Notes: generated by a model not told the origin, from the sequence alone. DNA of 64,000 nt from Streptomyces meridianus (GCF_023703325.1 NZ_JAMQGM010000019.1:62001-126000), one strand, 5' to 3'. Positions 8,237 to 17,516 are shown, counted from the stretch's first letter. Numbers and translations: made by a program.

Positions 8237-9166
8237 ATGACCACCACGCCCGCGCTGCTCGTCGCCGGTCACGGCACCCGCGACGAGGGCGGCGCCGACG
8301 CGTTCCGCGACTTCGTCCGGGAGCTGGGTGAACGCAACCCCGGACTGCCCGTGGCGGGCGGCTTCATCGAACTGTCGCCGCCGCCGCTGGGCGACGCCGT
8401 CGCCGAACTCGTCGGGCAGGGGGCGCGCGCGTTCGCCGCGGTTCCGTTGATGCTGGCATCGGCGGGCCACGCGAAGGGCGACATCCCCGCGGCGCTGGCC
8501 CGGGAGAAGGAGCGCCGTCCCGGCATCACCTACGTGTACGGCCGGCCCCTGGGCCCGCATCCGAAGCTGCTGGAGGTGCTGGAGCGGCGGCTCGACGAAG
8601 CCCTCGGCCAGGCGCGGCGCACCCCGCAGGACCGCGAGGACGTCATGGTGCTGCTGGTGGGCCGCGGTTCGACGGACCCCGACGCCAATGCCGAGGTGCA
8701 CAGGGCGGCGCGGCTGCTCTGGGAGGGCCGCGGCTACGGGGGCGTGGAGACCGCGTTCGTGTCGCTCGCGGCGCCGGACGTGCCCTCGGGTCTGGAGCGC
8801 TGCCGCAAGCTGGGCGCCCGGCGGATCGTGGTCCTGCCGTACTTCCTGTTCACCGGCATCCTCCCGGACCGGGTGCGCAGCCAGACGGAGGGCTGGGCCG
8901 ATGCCCACCCGGAGCTCGAGGTGGTGTCGGCCGATGTCATCGGCCCCGCCGAGGAGTTGCTGGACCTCGTCATGGAGCGCTACCGGGAGGCGGTGCAGGG
9001 CGACATCCGGATGAACTGCGACGCGTGCGTCTACCGGATCGCCCTGCCCGGTTTCGAGGACAAGGTGGGCCGGCCGCAGCTGCCGCACCACCACCCGGAC
9101 GACCCGTCGGGTGCCGGGCACGGGCATCACCACCACGATCACGACGGTCATGCCCACGCGCACTGA
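8237..9166 (+). CDS. cbiX: Sirohydrochlorin cobaltochelatase-like CbiX (long form)
   Basis: Inserts cobalt into sirohydrochlorin (class II, ATP-independent) or acts as a metal chelatase/chaperone. Two CbiX domains in tandem: first LLVAGHGTRDEGGADAF with the metal-binding His and LASAGHAKGDIP; second VLLVGRGSTDPDANAEV with YFLFTGILPDRV. 309 aa. The last 25 residues are very His-rich (GHGHHHHDHDGHAHAH), a metal-storing tail known from CbiX proteins. ATG 8237 follows CGAGGAGAATC, a good ribosome site. The 3' end overlaps cobC. Confidence 0.88.
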   Translation: MTTTPALLVAGHGTRDEGGADAFRDFVRELGERNPGLPVAGGFIELSPPPLGDAVAELVGQGARAFAAVPLMLASAGHAKGDIPAALAREKERRPGITYVYGRPLGPHPKLLEVLERRLDEALGQARRTPQDREDVMVLLVGRGSTDPDANAEVHRAARLLWEGRGYGGVETAFVSLAAPDVPSGLERCRKLGARRIVVLPYFLFTGILPDRVRSQTEGWADAHPELEVVSADVIGPAEELLDLVMERYREAVQGDIRMNCDACVYRIALPGFEDKVGRPQLPHHHPDDPSGAGHGHHHHDHDGHAHAH

Positions 9167-10226
9167 GCCGGCGCCGGGCGTGCACGATCTGCGGCATCAC
9201 GGCGACGCGGAGGTCCGGGGCGCGGAGGCCGGGTTGACGGACCTGGCGGTCAATGTCCGGGACGGCACACCCCCGCTCTGGCTGACGGAGCGGATCGCGG
9301 CCTCGCTCGGCGCGCTCGCCGCCTATCCGGACGGCCGGGCGGCGCGGGAGGCGGTGGCGGCCCGGCACGGTCTGCCGGTGGAGCGGGTGCTGCTGACGGC
9401 CGGGGCGGCCGAGGCGTTCGTGCTGATCGCGCGGGCGTTCCCGGCCCGCCGTCCGGTGGTGGTGCACCCGCAGTTCACCGAGCCGGAGGCGGCGCTGCGG
9501 GATGCCGGGCGGCCCGTGGAGCGGGTTCTGCTCGGCGAGTGCGACGGGTTCCGGCTGGACCCGGGCGCGGTTCCGGCCGATGCCGACCTGGTGGTGGTGG
9601 GGAATCCGACGAACCCCACCTCGGTGCTGCATCCTGCTCGCGTGCTGGCCGAGTTGGCCCGGCCGGGCCGGACGCTGGTGGTGGACGAGGCGTTCATGGA
9701 CGCCGTGCCGGGCGAACGCGGGTCCCTGGCGTCCCGGACGGACCTGCCCGGTCTGGTGGTGCTGCGCAGTCTGACGAAGACGTGGGGGCTGGCCGGACTC
9801 CGCGTCGGCTACGTGCTGGCCGGTCCGGACGAAGTGACGGCTCTGGAGCGGGCCCAGCCGCTGTGGCCGGTCTCGAGTCCCGCGCTGGTGGCGGCGGAGG
9901 CGTGCTGCGCTCCGGCCGCTCTGGCGGAGGCGGCGGACGCCGCGCAGCGGATCGCCGCGGACCGGGCCCATCTGCTGGGCCGACTGGGCGAGTTGGACGG
10001 TGTGCGGGTGTGCGGGCCGGCCGAGGGGCCGTTCGTCCTGCTTCGGGTGGCGGACGCGTCGGGCGTACGGGCCCGGCTCAGGGAGCGCGGGTTCGCCGTA
10101 CGCCGGGGAGACACGTTTCCCGGCCTGGGGCCGGAATGGCTGCGGTCGGCGGTCCGGGACTGCCGGACCACCGACCGGTTCGTGACTGCCCTCCGGTCCG
10201 TGCTGCGGCCGGAGGGGGCCCGGTAG
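9150..10226 (+). CDS. cobC: Cobalamin biosynthesis PLP enzyme CobC/CobD (threonine-phosphate decarboxylase-like)
   Basis: Class I/II aminotransferase fold related to HisC. In this context it probably makes (R)-1-amino-2-propanol O-phosphate from L-threonine phosphate for the nucleotide loop. Seen: LAVNVRDGTPPLW, VVVGNPTNPTSVLHP, VVDEAFMDAVPGE, Schiff-base Lys in LRSLTKTWGLAGLRVGY, and the final Arg in LRSAVRDCR. ATG 9150 overlaps cbiX by 17 nt; upstream ATG 9111 would lie deep in the cbiX His tail. 358 aa. Last gene of the operon, followed by a hairpin. Confidence 0.88.
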   Translation: MPTRTEPAPGVHDLRHHGDAEVRGAEAGLTDLAVNVRDGTPPLWLTERIAASLGALAAYPDGRAAREAVAARHGLPVERVLLTAGAAEAFVLIARAFPARRPVVVHPQFTEPEAALRDAGRPVERVLLGECDGFRLDPGAVPADADLVVVGNPTNPTSVLHPARVLAELARPGRTLVVDEAFMDAVPGERGSLASRTDLPGLVVLRSLTKTWGLAGLRVGYVLAGPDEVTALERAQPLWPVSSPALVAAEACCAPAALAEAADAAQRIAADRAHLLGRLGELDGVRVCGPAEGPFVLLRVADASGVRARLRERGFAVRRGDTFPGLGPEWLRSAVRDCRTTDRFVTALRSVLRPEGAR

Positions 10227-10245
10227 GCGGGGGTTCGCCCCCGCC
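10226..10245. terminator. Bidirectional hairpin after cobC
   Basis: GGCGGGGG-TTCG-CCCCCGCC, an 8-bp perfect stem with a UUCG tetraloop, placed between convergent cobC and the LAETG-protein gene. There is no U-run, as is usual for Streptomyces terminators. Confidence 0.75.
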
Positions 10246-10258
10246 CACCGGCGCCGGA

Positions 10259-11347
10259 TCAGTCCTGCTGGGCCGTGGCGGCCCGGCGGCGCCTGGTGAG
10301 GACGAGCGCGCCCGCACCGGCCACCATCAGCACACCCGCGCCCGCGGCGAGGTAGGGGGTGCTGGAGCTGCTGCCGGTCTCGGCGAGGCCGCCGCCACCG
10401 GTCGAGGCACCGCCGTCGTCACCCGCGGTGTCACCACCGGCCGTGCCGGTGGTGGTGCCTTCGGTGTTGCCGCCGTTGTCGTCGCCCTCAGTGGTGCCGC
10501 CGTCGGTCTGGCCACCGTCGGTGTTGCCCTCGGTGGCACCACCATCGGTCTGGCCGCCGTCCGTCTGGCCGCCGTCGGTGTTGCCGCCGTCGGTCTCGCC
10601 ACCGGTCGTGTTGCCGCCCGTGGTGTCACCCTCGTCCGCCAGCGGAGCGCGGCAGGTCGCCTGCGACAGGATGACCGAGCCCTTGACCTTCGTCTGGGCG
10701 AGCGTGTGCACGGTGACGTTGAGGCGCACGGCGGTGGCGATGGCGTTGCGCTCGGTGGTGCGGGTCTCGGCGAGGCCCAGGGTCACACGGCCGACGCCCG
10801 TGACGGGGACCGTCCTGGTGCCGTGGAGATCGCCCTTCACCGGCTTGCCGAGGACCGTGAGGCCGACGACCTTGGAGTGGGCGCGCGGCTTCGCACCGGC
10901 GACGCACGTCGCCTTCGCGGTGGCCAGCTCCACCCTGACCAGCGGATCTCCAACGTTCAGGCCCGGCAGGCGCACCGTGGCGTTCGCCAGCTTGGCCTCG
11001 CCGACGGCCCGGCGCTTGTTGACCTTGGCGTCGGCGGTGGCGACCTGGGCCTTGATCATGTTGAAGGATTGGCCGCCGTTGATGCCCTTCACCTTCGCGT
11101 CGAGCAGTTTCTCGTTCTCGTTCTTCGGCGCGTCCACGTCGTTCAGGACGAGGTTGAGCGGCACCTCGGCGACGTTGAGCGCCTTGACTTTGAGGTTCGC
11201 GCGGAGGACGACCGCACCGGCCTTGCCGTCGCGGGGTGCGGCATTCGCCGGCGCCGCGCCGAAGAGCACGGGACCCAGGGCGATGGCGGCGGTGGACAGC
11301 GCGGCCGCGGTACGGCGTGCGGGCGTGCTGAAGGCGGAGCTGTTCAA
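10259..11347 (-). CDS. Secreted sortase-anchored protein with LAETG signal (SCO1860-like)
   Basis: 362 aa from TTG 11347, preceded by GTGGGGG on the minus strand. Longer readings back to 11443 pass through non-coding-like sequence. Seen: N-terminal signal peptide ending APANA, a globular region of about 210 aa, a long Thr/Asp/Gly/Gln low-complexity spacer, then LAETG, a hydrophobic helix (YLAAGAGVLMVAGAGALVL) and a TRRRR tail: a classic sorting signal. LAxTG is the class E sortase motif of Streptomyces, so it should be covalently wall-linked. Exact function unknown; the cob neighbour may be coincidental. Confidence 0.85.
   Translation of the reverse strand: MNSSAFSTPARRTAAALSTAAIALGPVLFGAAPANAAPRDGKAGAVVLRANLKVKALNVAEVPLNLVLNDVDAPKNENEKLLDAKVKGINGGQSFNMIKAQVATADAKVNKRRAVGEAKLANATVRLPGLNVGDPLVRVELATAKATCVAGAKPRAHSKVVGLTVLGKPVKGDLHGTRTVPVTGVGRVTLGLAETRTTERNAIATAVRLNVTVHTLAQTKVKGSVILSQATCRAPLADEGDTTGGNTTGGETDGGNTDGGQTDGGQTDGGATEGNTDGGQTDGGTTEGDDNGGNTEGTTTGTAGGDTAGDDGGASTGGGGLAETGSSSSTPYLAAGAGVLMVAGAGALVLTRRRRAATAQQD
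10436..10630 (-). repeat. Low-complexity TDGGQ-type repeat encoding the wall-spanning spacer
   Basis: Repeated 15-18 bp units (plus-strand GTCTGGCCACCGTCGG and variants) encode Gly-Gly-Gln/Asn-Thr-Asp runs just before the LAETG signal. Unit number and phase vary and there is no spacer diversity, so it is a coding repeat rather than a CRISPR. Confidence 0.8.
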
Positions 11348-11565
11348 GGTGTGGAACCCCCACAAGAGACGTAAGTGCCGCACGTGTCGCCTCGAAATGG
11401 CCCAGGGGGACACCGCGACGCGAACGGCTTCGACTCCGTACATGATTGCGCACGCTGGGTGAAGAACTGGCCACTTAGCGCCAGTTCACTCGAACGGGTG
11501 GTTTTCTTTCGCGACATTCGAATTACCACTCTCGGTGTTCGCAGCGGCCCCAGACGTCACATGAC

Positions 11566-12492
11566 GTGACCGCCGAACCCGTGATCACCGACAACGGACC
11601 CCGTCACGGCCCGCTGCGACCCGACAGCGACGGCTACCGCCTCGCACAGAACCATCGGACAAGACCACAATCCGGCCGCTGCACCCACGGTGCCGACCAC
11701 CCACAAGTGCCCGTGAGTCACGGCGACCGGCCGCTCCTCCTGGCGAACGCCTGGGACCACGCCTCGGGCGCGGCGCTGGCCGCCCGGGGTTTCGCGGCGA
11801 TCGGCACCACGAGCCTCGGCGTCGCGGCGGCGGCCGGACTGCCCCGACGGAGCCGGGGCCACCCGCGAGCAGACCCTGGCCCTCGGCCGCGGCCCGGCCC
11901 GTCTCCCGGTGCCGGTCAGCTTGGACGTCGAGGGAGGCTGCGGCGGCGGCCCGGAGGAGGTCGGCGAGCTGGCGGCAGAGCGCTCGACGCGGGGGCGGCG
12001 GGAATCAACCTCGAGGACGGCCGACCGGACGGTTCACTGGTGCCGACGGCCCGGCAGTGCGAGGTGATCACCGCCGTCAAGGAACGCGCCCCGGAGCTCT
12101 TCGTCAACGCCCGCACCGACACCCACTGGGTCACTCTCGGTTCGCCGTCGGGTCCGCTGCCGGGCACCGTCGAACGCGCGGAGGCCTACCAGGGGGCGGG
12201 GGCCGACGGCGTGTTCGTCCCGGGGGTGGGCGACGCCGGCGAGATCGGGGCACTCGTCCGGGCGCTCGACGTGCCGCTGAACGTCCTGTTCACGCCGGGC
12301 GGGCGGACGTTCGAGGAACTCGCCGACCTGGGTGTGGGGCGCGTCAGCTGTGGTTCGCTGCTCTACCGGGCCGCCCTGCACCGCGCCGTGGAGCCGGCCT
12401 GGGGCATCGGGCACCCCGGCGCCCCCGAGCCCGGCATCCCGGGCTACGCGAGGACCGCCGCGCTCGCCGAGGCATTCACCGGCCGGCACTGA
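11566..12492 (+). pseudogene. Isocitrate lyase/PEP mutase family protein with two compensating frameshifts
   Basis: The N-terminal part (RPLLLANAWDHASGAALAARGFAAIGTTSLG) and the C-terminal part (AAGINLEDG, LFVNARTDTHW, VPLNVLFTPGG) are clear PEP-mutase/ICL barrel sequence. Between them frame 1 reads nonsense, while frame 2 of the same DNA reads DGAGATREQTLALG and SLDVEGGCGGGPEEVGEL, which carries the Mg-binding DVEGG motif. A surplus C at 11842-11845 shifts the frame and a second indel near 11978-11983 restores it, replacing about 45 residues. The first about 48 residues before SHGDRP also lack homology character, so the original start may be GTG 11710. Either a decayed gene or two sequence errors. 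Confidence 0.7.
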
Positions 12493-12567
12493 GCCCCGAC
12501 CGGCCACCGCACCGGGGCGGACAGGGACGGGCGGCAGGGAAACCTCGGATCCGGCCCCGGGCCGGGT

Positions 12568-13659
12568 TCAGCCCACGACGCGTCCGCCGAGCAGCACCCG
12601 GTCCGGCGCCGCCAGAACGCGGACGTCCTCGCGCGGGTCGGCCTCGTAGACGACCAGGTCGGCGGGCGCGCCCTCGGCCAGCCCCGGCCGGCCCAGCCAC
12701 GCGCGTGCTCCCCAGGTCGTGGCCGACAGCGCCGCCAGCGGCGGAATACCTGCCGTGACCAGCTCGGCGACCTCGGCGGCCACCAGGCCGTGCGGCAGCG
12801 ATCCTCCGGCGTCGGTGCCGACGAAGACCGGGATGCCCGCGTCGTACGCCGCGCGGACGGTGTCGTAGCGGCGCTCGTGGAGCCGCCGCATGTGGTCCGA
12901 CCAGCGGGGGAACTTCGCCTGGCCGCCGTCGGCGAGCTTCGGGAACGTGGCGATGTTCACGAGCGTGGGCACGATGGCGACCCCGCGCTCGGCGAACAGC
13001 GGGATCGTCTCCTCGGTCAGGCCGGTGGCGTGCTCGATGCAGTCGATCCCGGCCTCCACCAGGTCCGTCAGGGACTCCTCGGCGAAGCAGTGCGCCGTGA
13101 CGCGGGCCCCCAGCCGGTGCGCCTCGGCGATGGCCGCCTCGACCGCTTCCCGCGGCCAGCAGGCACCGAGGTCACCGGTCTCCCGGTCGATCCAGTCGCC
13201 GACGAGCTTCACCCAGCCGTCGCCGCGGCGGGCCTCCTGCGCCACGTAGGCGGTGAGGTCCTCCGGCTCGATCTCGTGCGCGTAGTTGCGGATGTAGCGC
13301 CGGGTGCGGGCGATGTGGCGCCCGGCACGGATGATCCGCGGGAGATCTTCGCGGTCGTCGGTCCAGCGGGTGTCGGAGGGCGAGCCGGCGTCCCGCAGCA
13401 GGAGCGCTCCGGCGTCGCGGTCCGTCAGGGCCTGCTTCTCGGTGGTCGAGTCGTCGACCGGGCCGTGGGCGTCGAGGCCGACGTGGCAGTGGGCGTCCAC
13501 CAGGCCTGGCAGTACCCAGCCGGTGAGGGTGCTCGCCTCCCGGGCCCCGGCGGGCCGCTCGAAGGTGATGCGCCCCTGCGCCACCCACATCTCGTCCCGG
13601 ACGTCGTCGGGCCCGACCAGCACCCGCCCCTTGATGTGCACCACCGCGCCGTCGCTCAT
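12568..13659 (-). CDS. Amidohydrolase family protein (imidazolonepropionase-like)
   Basis: 363 aa metal-dependent hydrolase. Seen: GWVLPGLVDAHCHVGLD (the two metal His in HxH), IEHATGLT, VTAHCFAEES, and VFVGTDAGGSLPHGL with the catalytic Asp, ending in the usual PADLVVYEADP composite-domain strand. ATG 13659 (MSDGAVVHIKGRVL) starts exactly where the family begins; the frame continues upstream only through non-coding DNA. Substrate not identifiable. It is divergent from ectA across a 385-bp gap. Confidence 0.88.
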   Translation of the reverse strand: MSDGAVVHIKGRVLVGPDDVRDEMWVAQGRITFERPAGAREASTLTGWVLPGLVDAHCHVGLDAHGPVDDSTTEKQALTDRDAGALLLRDAGSPSDTRWTDDREDLPRIIRAGRHIARTRRYIRNYAHEIEPEDLTAYVAQEARRGDGWVKLVGDWIDRETGDLGACWPREAVEAAIAEAHRLGARVTAHCFAEESLTDLVEAGIDCIEHATGLTEETIPLFAERGVAIVPTLVNIATFPKLADGGQAKFPRWSDHMRRLHERRYDTVRAAYDAGIPVFVGTDAGGSLPHGLVAAEVAELVTAGIPPLAALSATTWGARAWLGRPGLAEGAPADLVVYEADPREDVRVLAAPDRVLLGGRVVG

Positions 13660-14044
13660 GGCTCGCACTGTACGAGGCGCCGGCGGAAGGGGACAGCGGT
13701 TGCGGGAACGAGAAATCGAGATATCTTTTGCAGGCGCCTTTCCCAATTCCTTCGGCGGCCAGCTTCCCGTCTTCTTCTGCCCGGATTCCGCGACCTCAAA
13801 CGCGCGATTTTTCACCCGTGCAGACCCGGGCGAAACGGTCACGTGAGCTACGCGTGAGCGGACCGTTACCCACATGTGATGGGCTTCACAAGTCGCCCGG
13901 TTCCGCCCGGAAAATCGCTGAAAATCCGCATGAAACCAGGGTCGAGCGCCCTCGCGCTCGCGCGTACGCGATACCATATGCACACTGGTTTTGTAACCCG
14001 TTCCCGCGATGCAATTTTGGATTTCGCTGGGTAAATTCAAATAC
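13660..14044. promoter_or_regulatory. Intergenic control region between the amidohydrolase gene and ectA
   Basis: 385 bp without a gene and clearly AT-richer towards ectA. Seen: inverted repeat AACGGTC (13834-13840) and GACCGTT (13861-13867) enclosing two CGTGAGC copies 11 bp apart (13842-13848 and 13853-13859); AT-rich TACCATATGC at about 13972-13981; GGGTAA at 14029-14034 only 11 nt before the ectA ATG, which could be a stress-sigma -10 of a leaderless or short-leader mRNA. Ectoine genes are osmotically induced in Streptomyces; which element does this here is inference. Confidence 0.5.
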
Positions 14045-14599
14045 ATGACCGCCGCACAAGCAGACGTTGCACGTGCCCATGAATTCCACGAAATGCCGGA
14101 GGGGCTGAAGCTCGATGCACCGCGCCTGGAGGACGGGAGCGCCCTCTGGCGCATAGCCCGCGACTCCCGGGTGCTCGACCTCAACTCCTCGTACAGCTAC
14201 CTCCTGTGGTGCCGCGACTTCGCCGCCACCTCCGTGGTGGCACGTGACGCGGACGGCGACCCGGTCGGCTTCATCACCGGCTACCTGCGCCCCGACCAGC
14301 CGCAGACGCTCTTCGTGTGGCAGGTCGCGGTCGACGAGGCACAGCGCGGCCGTGGACTGGCCGGCGCACTCCTCGACGGGCTCGCTGCGCGCGTCTGCGC
14401 GGCTCACGGCGTCCGTGCCCTCGAGACCACCATCACGGACGACAACGCCGCCTCGATCCGGCTGTTCACCTCGTTCGCGCAGCGGCACCACGCCTCCGTG
14501 AACCGCGACGTGCTCTTCGACTCCTTCCCGGACGAGGGGCACGACCCCGAGGTGCTGTACCGGATCGGCCCGATCGACGTGTCGCCGGCCCCGCGCTGA
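14045..14599 (+). CDS. ectA: L-2,4-diaminobutyrate N-gamma-acetyltransferase
   Basis: First dedicated ectoine step: acetyl-CoA-dependent acetylation of diaminobutyrate. GNAT fold with YSYLLWCRDFAATSVVA and the acetyl-CoA loop VDEAQRGRGLAGALLDGL. 184 aa from ATG 14045 (MTAAQADV), matching Streptomyces EctA N termini; ATG 14009 would add 12 unusual residues encoded by AT-rich leader. It opens the ectABCD operon, 49 nt before ectB. Confidence 0.95.
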   Translation: MTAAQADVARAHEFHEMPEGLKLDAPRLEDGSALWRIARDSRVLDLNSSYSYLLWCRDFAATSVVARDADGDPVGFITGYLRPDQPQTLFVWQVAVDEAQRGRGLAGALLDGLAARVCAAHGVRALETTITDDNAASIRLFTSFAQRHHASVNRDVLFDSFPDEGHDPEVLYRIGPIDVSPAPR

Positions 14600-14648
14600 A
14601 GCCATAGGACTTCCCCGAACCCCGCCTCCCACATCCCAGGAGCCTGTC

Positions 14649-15917
14649 GTGACCATCACCCCGCCCGCCCTCAGCGTCTTCGAGACCCTCGAGTCCGAGG
14701 TGCGCAGCTACTGCCGCAGCTGGCCGGCCGTGTTCGACCGAGCCCAGGGCAGCTACATGTACGACGAGGACGGTCACACGTACCTCGACTTCTTCGCCGG
14801 TGCCGGTGCGCTGAACTACGGCCACAACAACCCGGTTCTCAAACGCGCCCTGCTGGACTACATCGAGCGCGACGGCGTCACCCACGGCCTCGACATGGGC
14901 ACGACCGCCAAGCGCGCCTTCCTGGAGTCCTTCCAGAACACGATCCTGCGCCCGCGCGACCTGCCCTACAAGGTCATGTTCCCGGGCCCGACGGGCACCA
15001 ACGCGGTCGAGGCCGCGCTGAAGCTGGCCCGCAAGGTCAAGGGTCGCGAGGCCATCGTCAGCTTCACCAACGCCTTCCACGGCATGTCGCTCGGCTCGCT
15101 CGCCGTCACCGGTAACTCGATGAAGCGGGCCGGCGCCGGTATCCCGCTGGTCCACGGCACCCCGATGCCGTTCGACAACTACTTCGACGGCACCGTCCAG
15201 GACTTCCTGTGGTTCGAGCGGCTGCTCGAGGACCAGGGCTCCGGCCTGAACCAGCCCGCCGCGGTGATCGTCGAGACGATCCAGGGCGAGGGCGGCATCA
15301 ACGTGGCCCGCGCCGAGTGGCTGCGCGCCCTGGCCGACCTGTGCGAGCGGCGCGACATGCTGCTCATCGTCGACGACATCCAGATGGGCTGCGGCCGTAC
15401 CGGTCCGTTCTTCTCCTTCGAGGAGGCCGGGATCACGCCGGACATCGTCACCCTCTCCAAGTCCATCAGCGGCTACGGCATGCCCATGTCGCTGACGCTC
15501 TTCAAGCCGGAGCTGGACGTGTGGGAGCCGGGCGAGCACAACGGCACCTTCCGCGGCAACAACCCGGCGTTCGTCACCGCGACCGCCACGATGGACACCT
15601 ACTGGGCCGACGGCCAGATGGAGAAGCAGACCCTCGCGCGCGGCGAGCAGGTCGAGCAGGCTCTGCGCGCCATAGTCGAGGAGCACCCGCGGCTCGGCGG
15701 CACCTACCGCGGCCGTGGCCTCGCCTGGGGCATGGAGTTCACCGACAAGGAGCGCGCGAACAAGATCGCCCGTCGTGCCTTCGACCTGGGCCTGCTGATC
15801 GAGACCTCCGGTCCGCAGAGCGAGGTCGTGAAGCTTCTCCCGCCGCTGACCGTCTCCCCCGAAGAGCTGGACGAGGGCCTGCGCATCCTCGCCCGCGCGG
15901 TGCGCGACACCGTCTGA
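14649..15917 (+). CDS. ectB: Diaminobutyrate--2-oxoglutarate transaminase
   Basis: Class III PLP aminotransferase making diaminobutyrate from aspartate semialdehyde with glutamate. Seen: FFAGAGALNYGHNNP, PGPTGTNAVEAALKLARK, LIVDDIQMGCGRTG (PLP Asp), LSKSISGYGMP with the Schiff-base Lys, and NGTFRGNNPAFVTA. 422 aa, standard length. GTG 14649 has AGGAG 8 nt upstream. Confidence 0.96.
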   Translation: MTITPPALSVFETLESEVRSYCRSWPAVFDRAQGSYMYDEDGHTYLDFFAGAGALNYGHNNPVLKRALLDYIERDGVTHGLDMGTTAKRAFLESFQNTILRPRDLPYKVMFPGPTGTNAVEAALKLARKVKGREAIVSFTNAFHGMSLGSLAVTGNSMKRAGAGIPLVHGTPMPFDNYFDGTVQDFLWFERLLEDQGSGLNQPAAVIVETIQGEGGINVARAEWLRALADLCERRDMLLIVDDIQMGCGRTGPFFSFEEAGITPDIVTLSKSISGYGMPMSLTLFKPELDVWEPGEHNGTFRGNNPAFVTATATMDTYWADGQMEKQTLARGEQVEQALRAIVEEHPRLGGTYRGRGLAWGMEFTDKERANKIARRAFDLGLLIETSGPQSEVVKLLPPLTVSPEELDEGLRILARAVRDTV

Positions 15918-15974
15918 GGCCGACGGCCGGACGTCCCGCCCACCGCATCCGCAACAGAAAGGCAGACAACCACC

Positions 15975-16379
15975 GTGATCGTTCGTTCCTTCAAGGACAT
16001 CGAGGACACCGACCGCCACGTCAAGTCGGCGTCGGGCACCTGGGAGAGCAAGCGCATCGTGCTCGCCAAGGAGCGCGTCGGTTTCTCCCTCCACGAGACC
16101 GTGCTGTACGCCGGCACCGTGACGTCGATGTGGTACGCCAACCACATCGAGGCCGTGCTCTGCGTGGAGGGTGAGGCCGAGCTCACCAACGACGAGACCG
16201 GTGAGAAGCACTGGATCACCCCCGGGACGATGTACCTCCTGGACGGGCACGAGCGCCACACCATGCGGCCGAAGACTGATTTCCGCTGCGTTTGCGTCTT
16301 CAATCCTCCGGTCACCGGCCGTGAGGACCACGACGAGAACGGCGTGTACCCCCTGCTGACCGAGCCCGAGGACGGCTGA
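15975..16379 (+). CDS. ectC: L-ectoine synthase
   Basis: Cupin-fold cyclase that closes N-gamma-acetyl-diaminobutyrate to ectoine. Seen: [38 protein letters not shown] and [16 protein letters not shown], the family's metal and substrate-binding cupin strands. 134 aa, normal. GTG 15975, with GAAAGGCAG upstream, 57 nt after ectB. Confidence 0.96.
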   Translation: MIVRSFKDIEDTDRHVKSASGTWESKRIVLAKERVGFSLHETVLYAGTVTSMWYANHIEAVLCVEGEAELTNDETGEKHWITPGTMYLLDGHERHTMRPKTDFRCVCVFNPPVTGREDHDENGVYPLLTEPEDG

Positions 16380-16445
16380 AACGTTCCTGACGGGGCAGGA
16401 ACGTGAGAGCAGGCACGTACACGAGAGGAGAAAAGGAGCAGCGCC

Positions 16446-17345
16446 ATGACCACCGCACCCGAGCGAACGGCCGATCTCTATCCGACGCGCGGAGCCACGG
16501 AGGTGATGACCCCCCGTCAGGATCCGGTCGTCTGGTCCGAGCCGGGGGCTCCCGGTCCGATGAGCCAGGAGGACATCCGCGGCTACGACCGCGACGGCTT
16601 CCTCGCCATCGACCAGCTCATCACCCCGGACGAGGTGGCGAAGTACCGCGCCGAGCTGGACCGCCTGACCTCCGACCCCCTGATCCGCGCCGACGAGCGC
16701 TCGATCGTGGAGCCGAAGAGCCAGGACGTGCGGACCGTGTTCGAGGTCCACAAGATCAGCGAGGTGTTCGCCGATCTGGTCCGTGACCCCCGGGTCGTCG
16801 GCCGCGCCCGGCAGATCCTCGGGTCCGACGTCTACGTCCACCAGAGCCGGATCAACGTCAAGCCCGGGTTCGGTGCCAGCGGCTTCTACTGGCACTCGGA
16901 CTTCGAGACCTGGCACGCCGAGGACGGTCTGCCGAACATGCGGACCGTGTCCGTCTCGATCGCGCTGACCGAGAACCACGACACCAACGGCGGCCTGATG
17001 ATCATGCCGGGTTCCCACAGGACGTTCCTCGGGTGCGCGGGGGCCACCCCGAAGGACAACTACAAGAAGTCGCTGCAGATGCAGGATGCGGGCACGCCCT
17101 CGGACGAGGCGCTCACGGACTTCGCCGGCCGGCACGGCATCAAGCTGTTCACCGGCAAGGCGGGTTCGGCGACCTGGTTCGACTGCAACTGCCTGCACGG
17201 TTCCGGCGACAACATCACGCCGTTCCCGCGCAGCAACGTCTTCATCGTCTTCAACAGCGTCGAGAACGAGGCCGTGGAGCCGTTCGCGGCACCGATGCGC
17301 CGGCCGGAGTTCATCGGCGCGCGGGACTTCACCCCGGTGAAGTGA
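16446..17345 (+). CDS. ectD: Ectoine 5-hydroxylase
   Basis: Fe(II)/2-oxoglutarate dioxygenase converting ectoine to 5-hydroxyectoine. Seen: family signature FYWHSDFETWHAEDG with facial-triad His and Asp, the distal His in LHGSGDN followed by the oxoglutarate-binding Arg in PFPRSN, and MIMPGSH. 299 aa. ATG 16446 behind GAGGAGAAAAGGAG, the strongest ribosome site of the operon. Last ect gene, followed by a large hairpin. Confidence 0.96.
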   Translation: MTTAPERTADLYPTRGATEVMTPRQDPVVWSEPGAPGPMSQEDIRGYDRDGFLAIDQLITPDEVAKYRAELDRLTSDPLIRADERSIVEPKSQDVRTVFEVHKISEVFADLVRDPRVVGRARQILGSDVYVHQSRINVKPGFGASGFYWHSDFETWHAEDGLPNMRTVSVSIALTENHDTNGGLMIMPGSHRTFLGCAGATPKDNYKKSLQMQDAGTPSDEALTDFAGRHGIKLFTGKAGSATWFDCNCLHGSGDNITPFPRSNVFIVFNSVENEAVEPFAAPMRRPEFIGARDFTPVK

Positions 17346-17480
17346 CCGCACTCCGAAGCGACCGGCTCCGGCCGGGTGGTCTCTGCCGGAGATCTCCCGG
17401 CCGTGCCACGGCGGGCGGATCCGATGTTCCGCCCGGTGGTCGGACCGCCGGGCGGGACCTGGGACCCGCTCGTCACAAGA

Positions 17481-17516
17481 GCCCCGCCCGAGCTGCCTCG
17501 TGCAGCCGGGCGGGGC
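17481..17516. terminator. Bidirectional terminator after ectABCD
   Basis: GCCCCGCCCG-A-GCTGC pairs with GCAGC-CGGGCGGGGC: a 15-bp stem with one bulged A and a 5-nt loop, between convergent ectD and the downstream PLP enzyme gene. Confidence 0.85.

Noticed and set aside
10436..10630. Regular short repeats resembling a CRISPR array
   Set aside because: Units are in coding frame, without unique spacers, and encode the Gly/Thr/Asp spacer of the LAETG protein.
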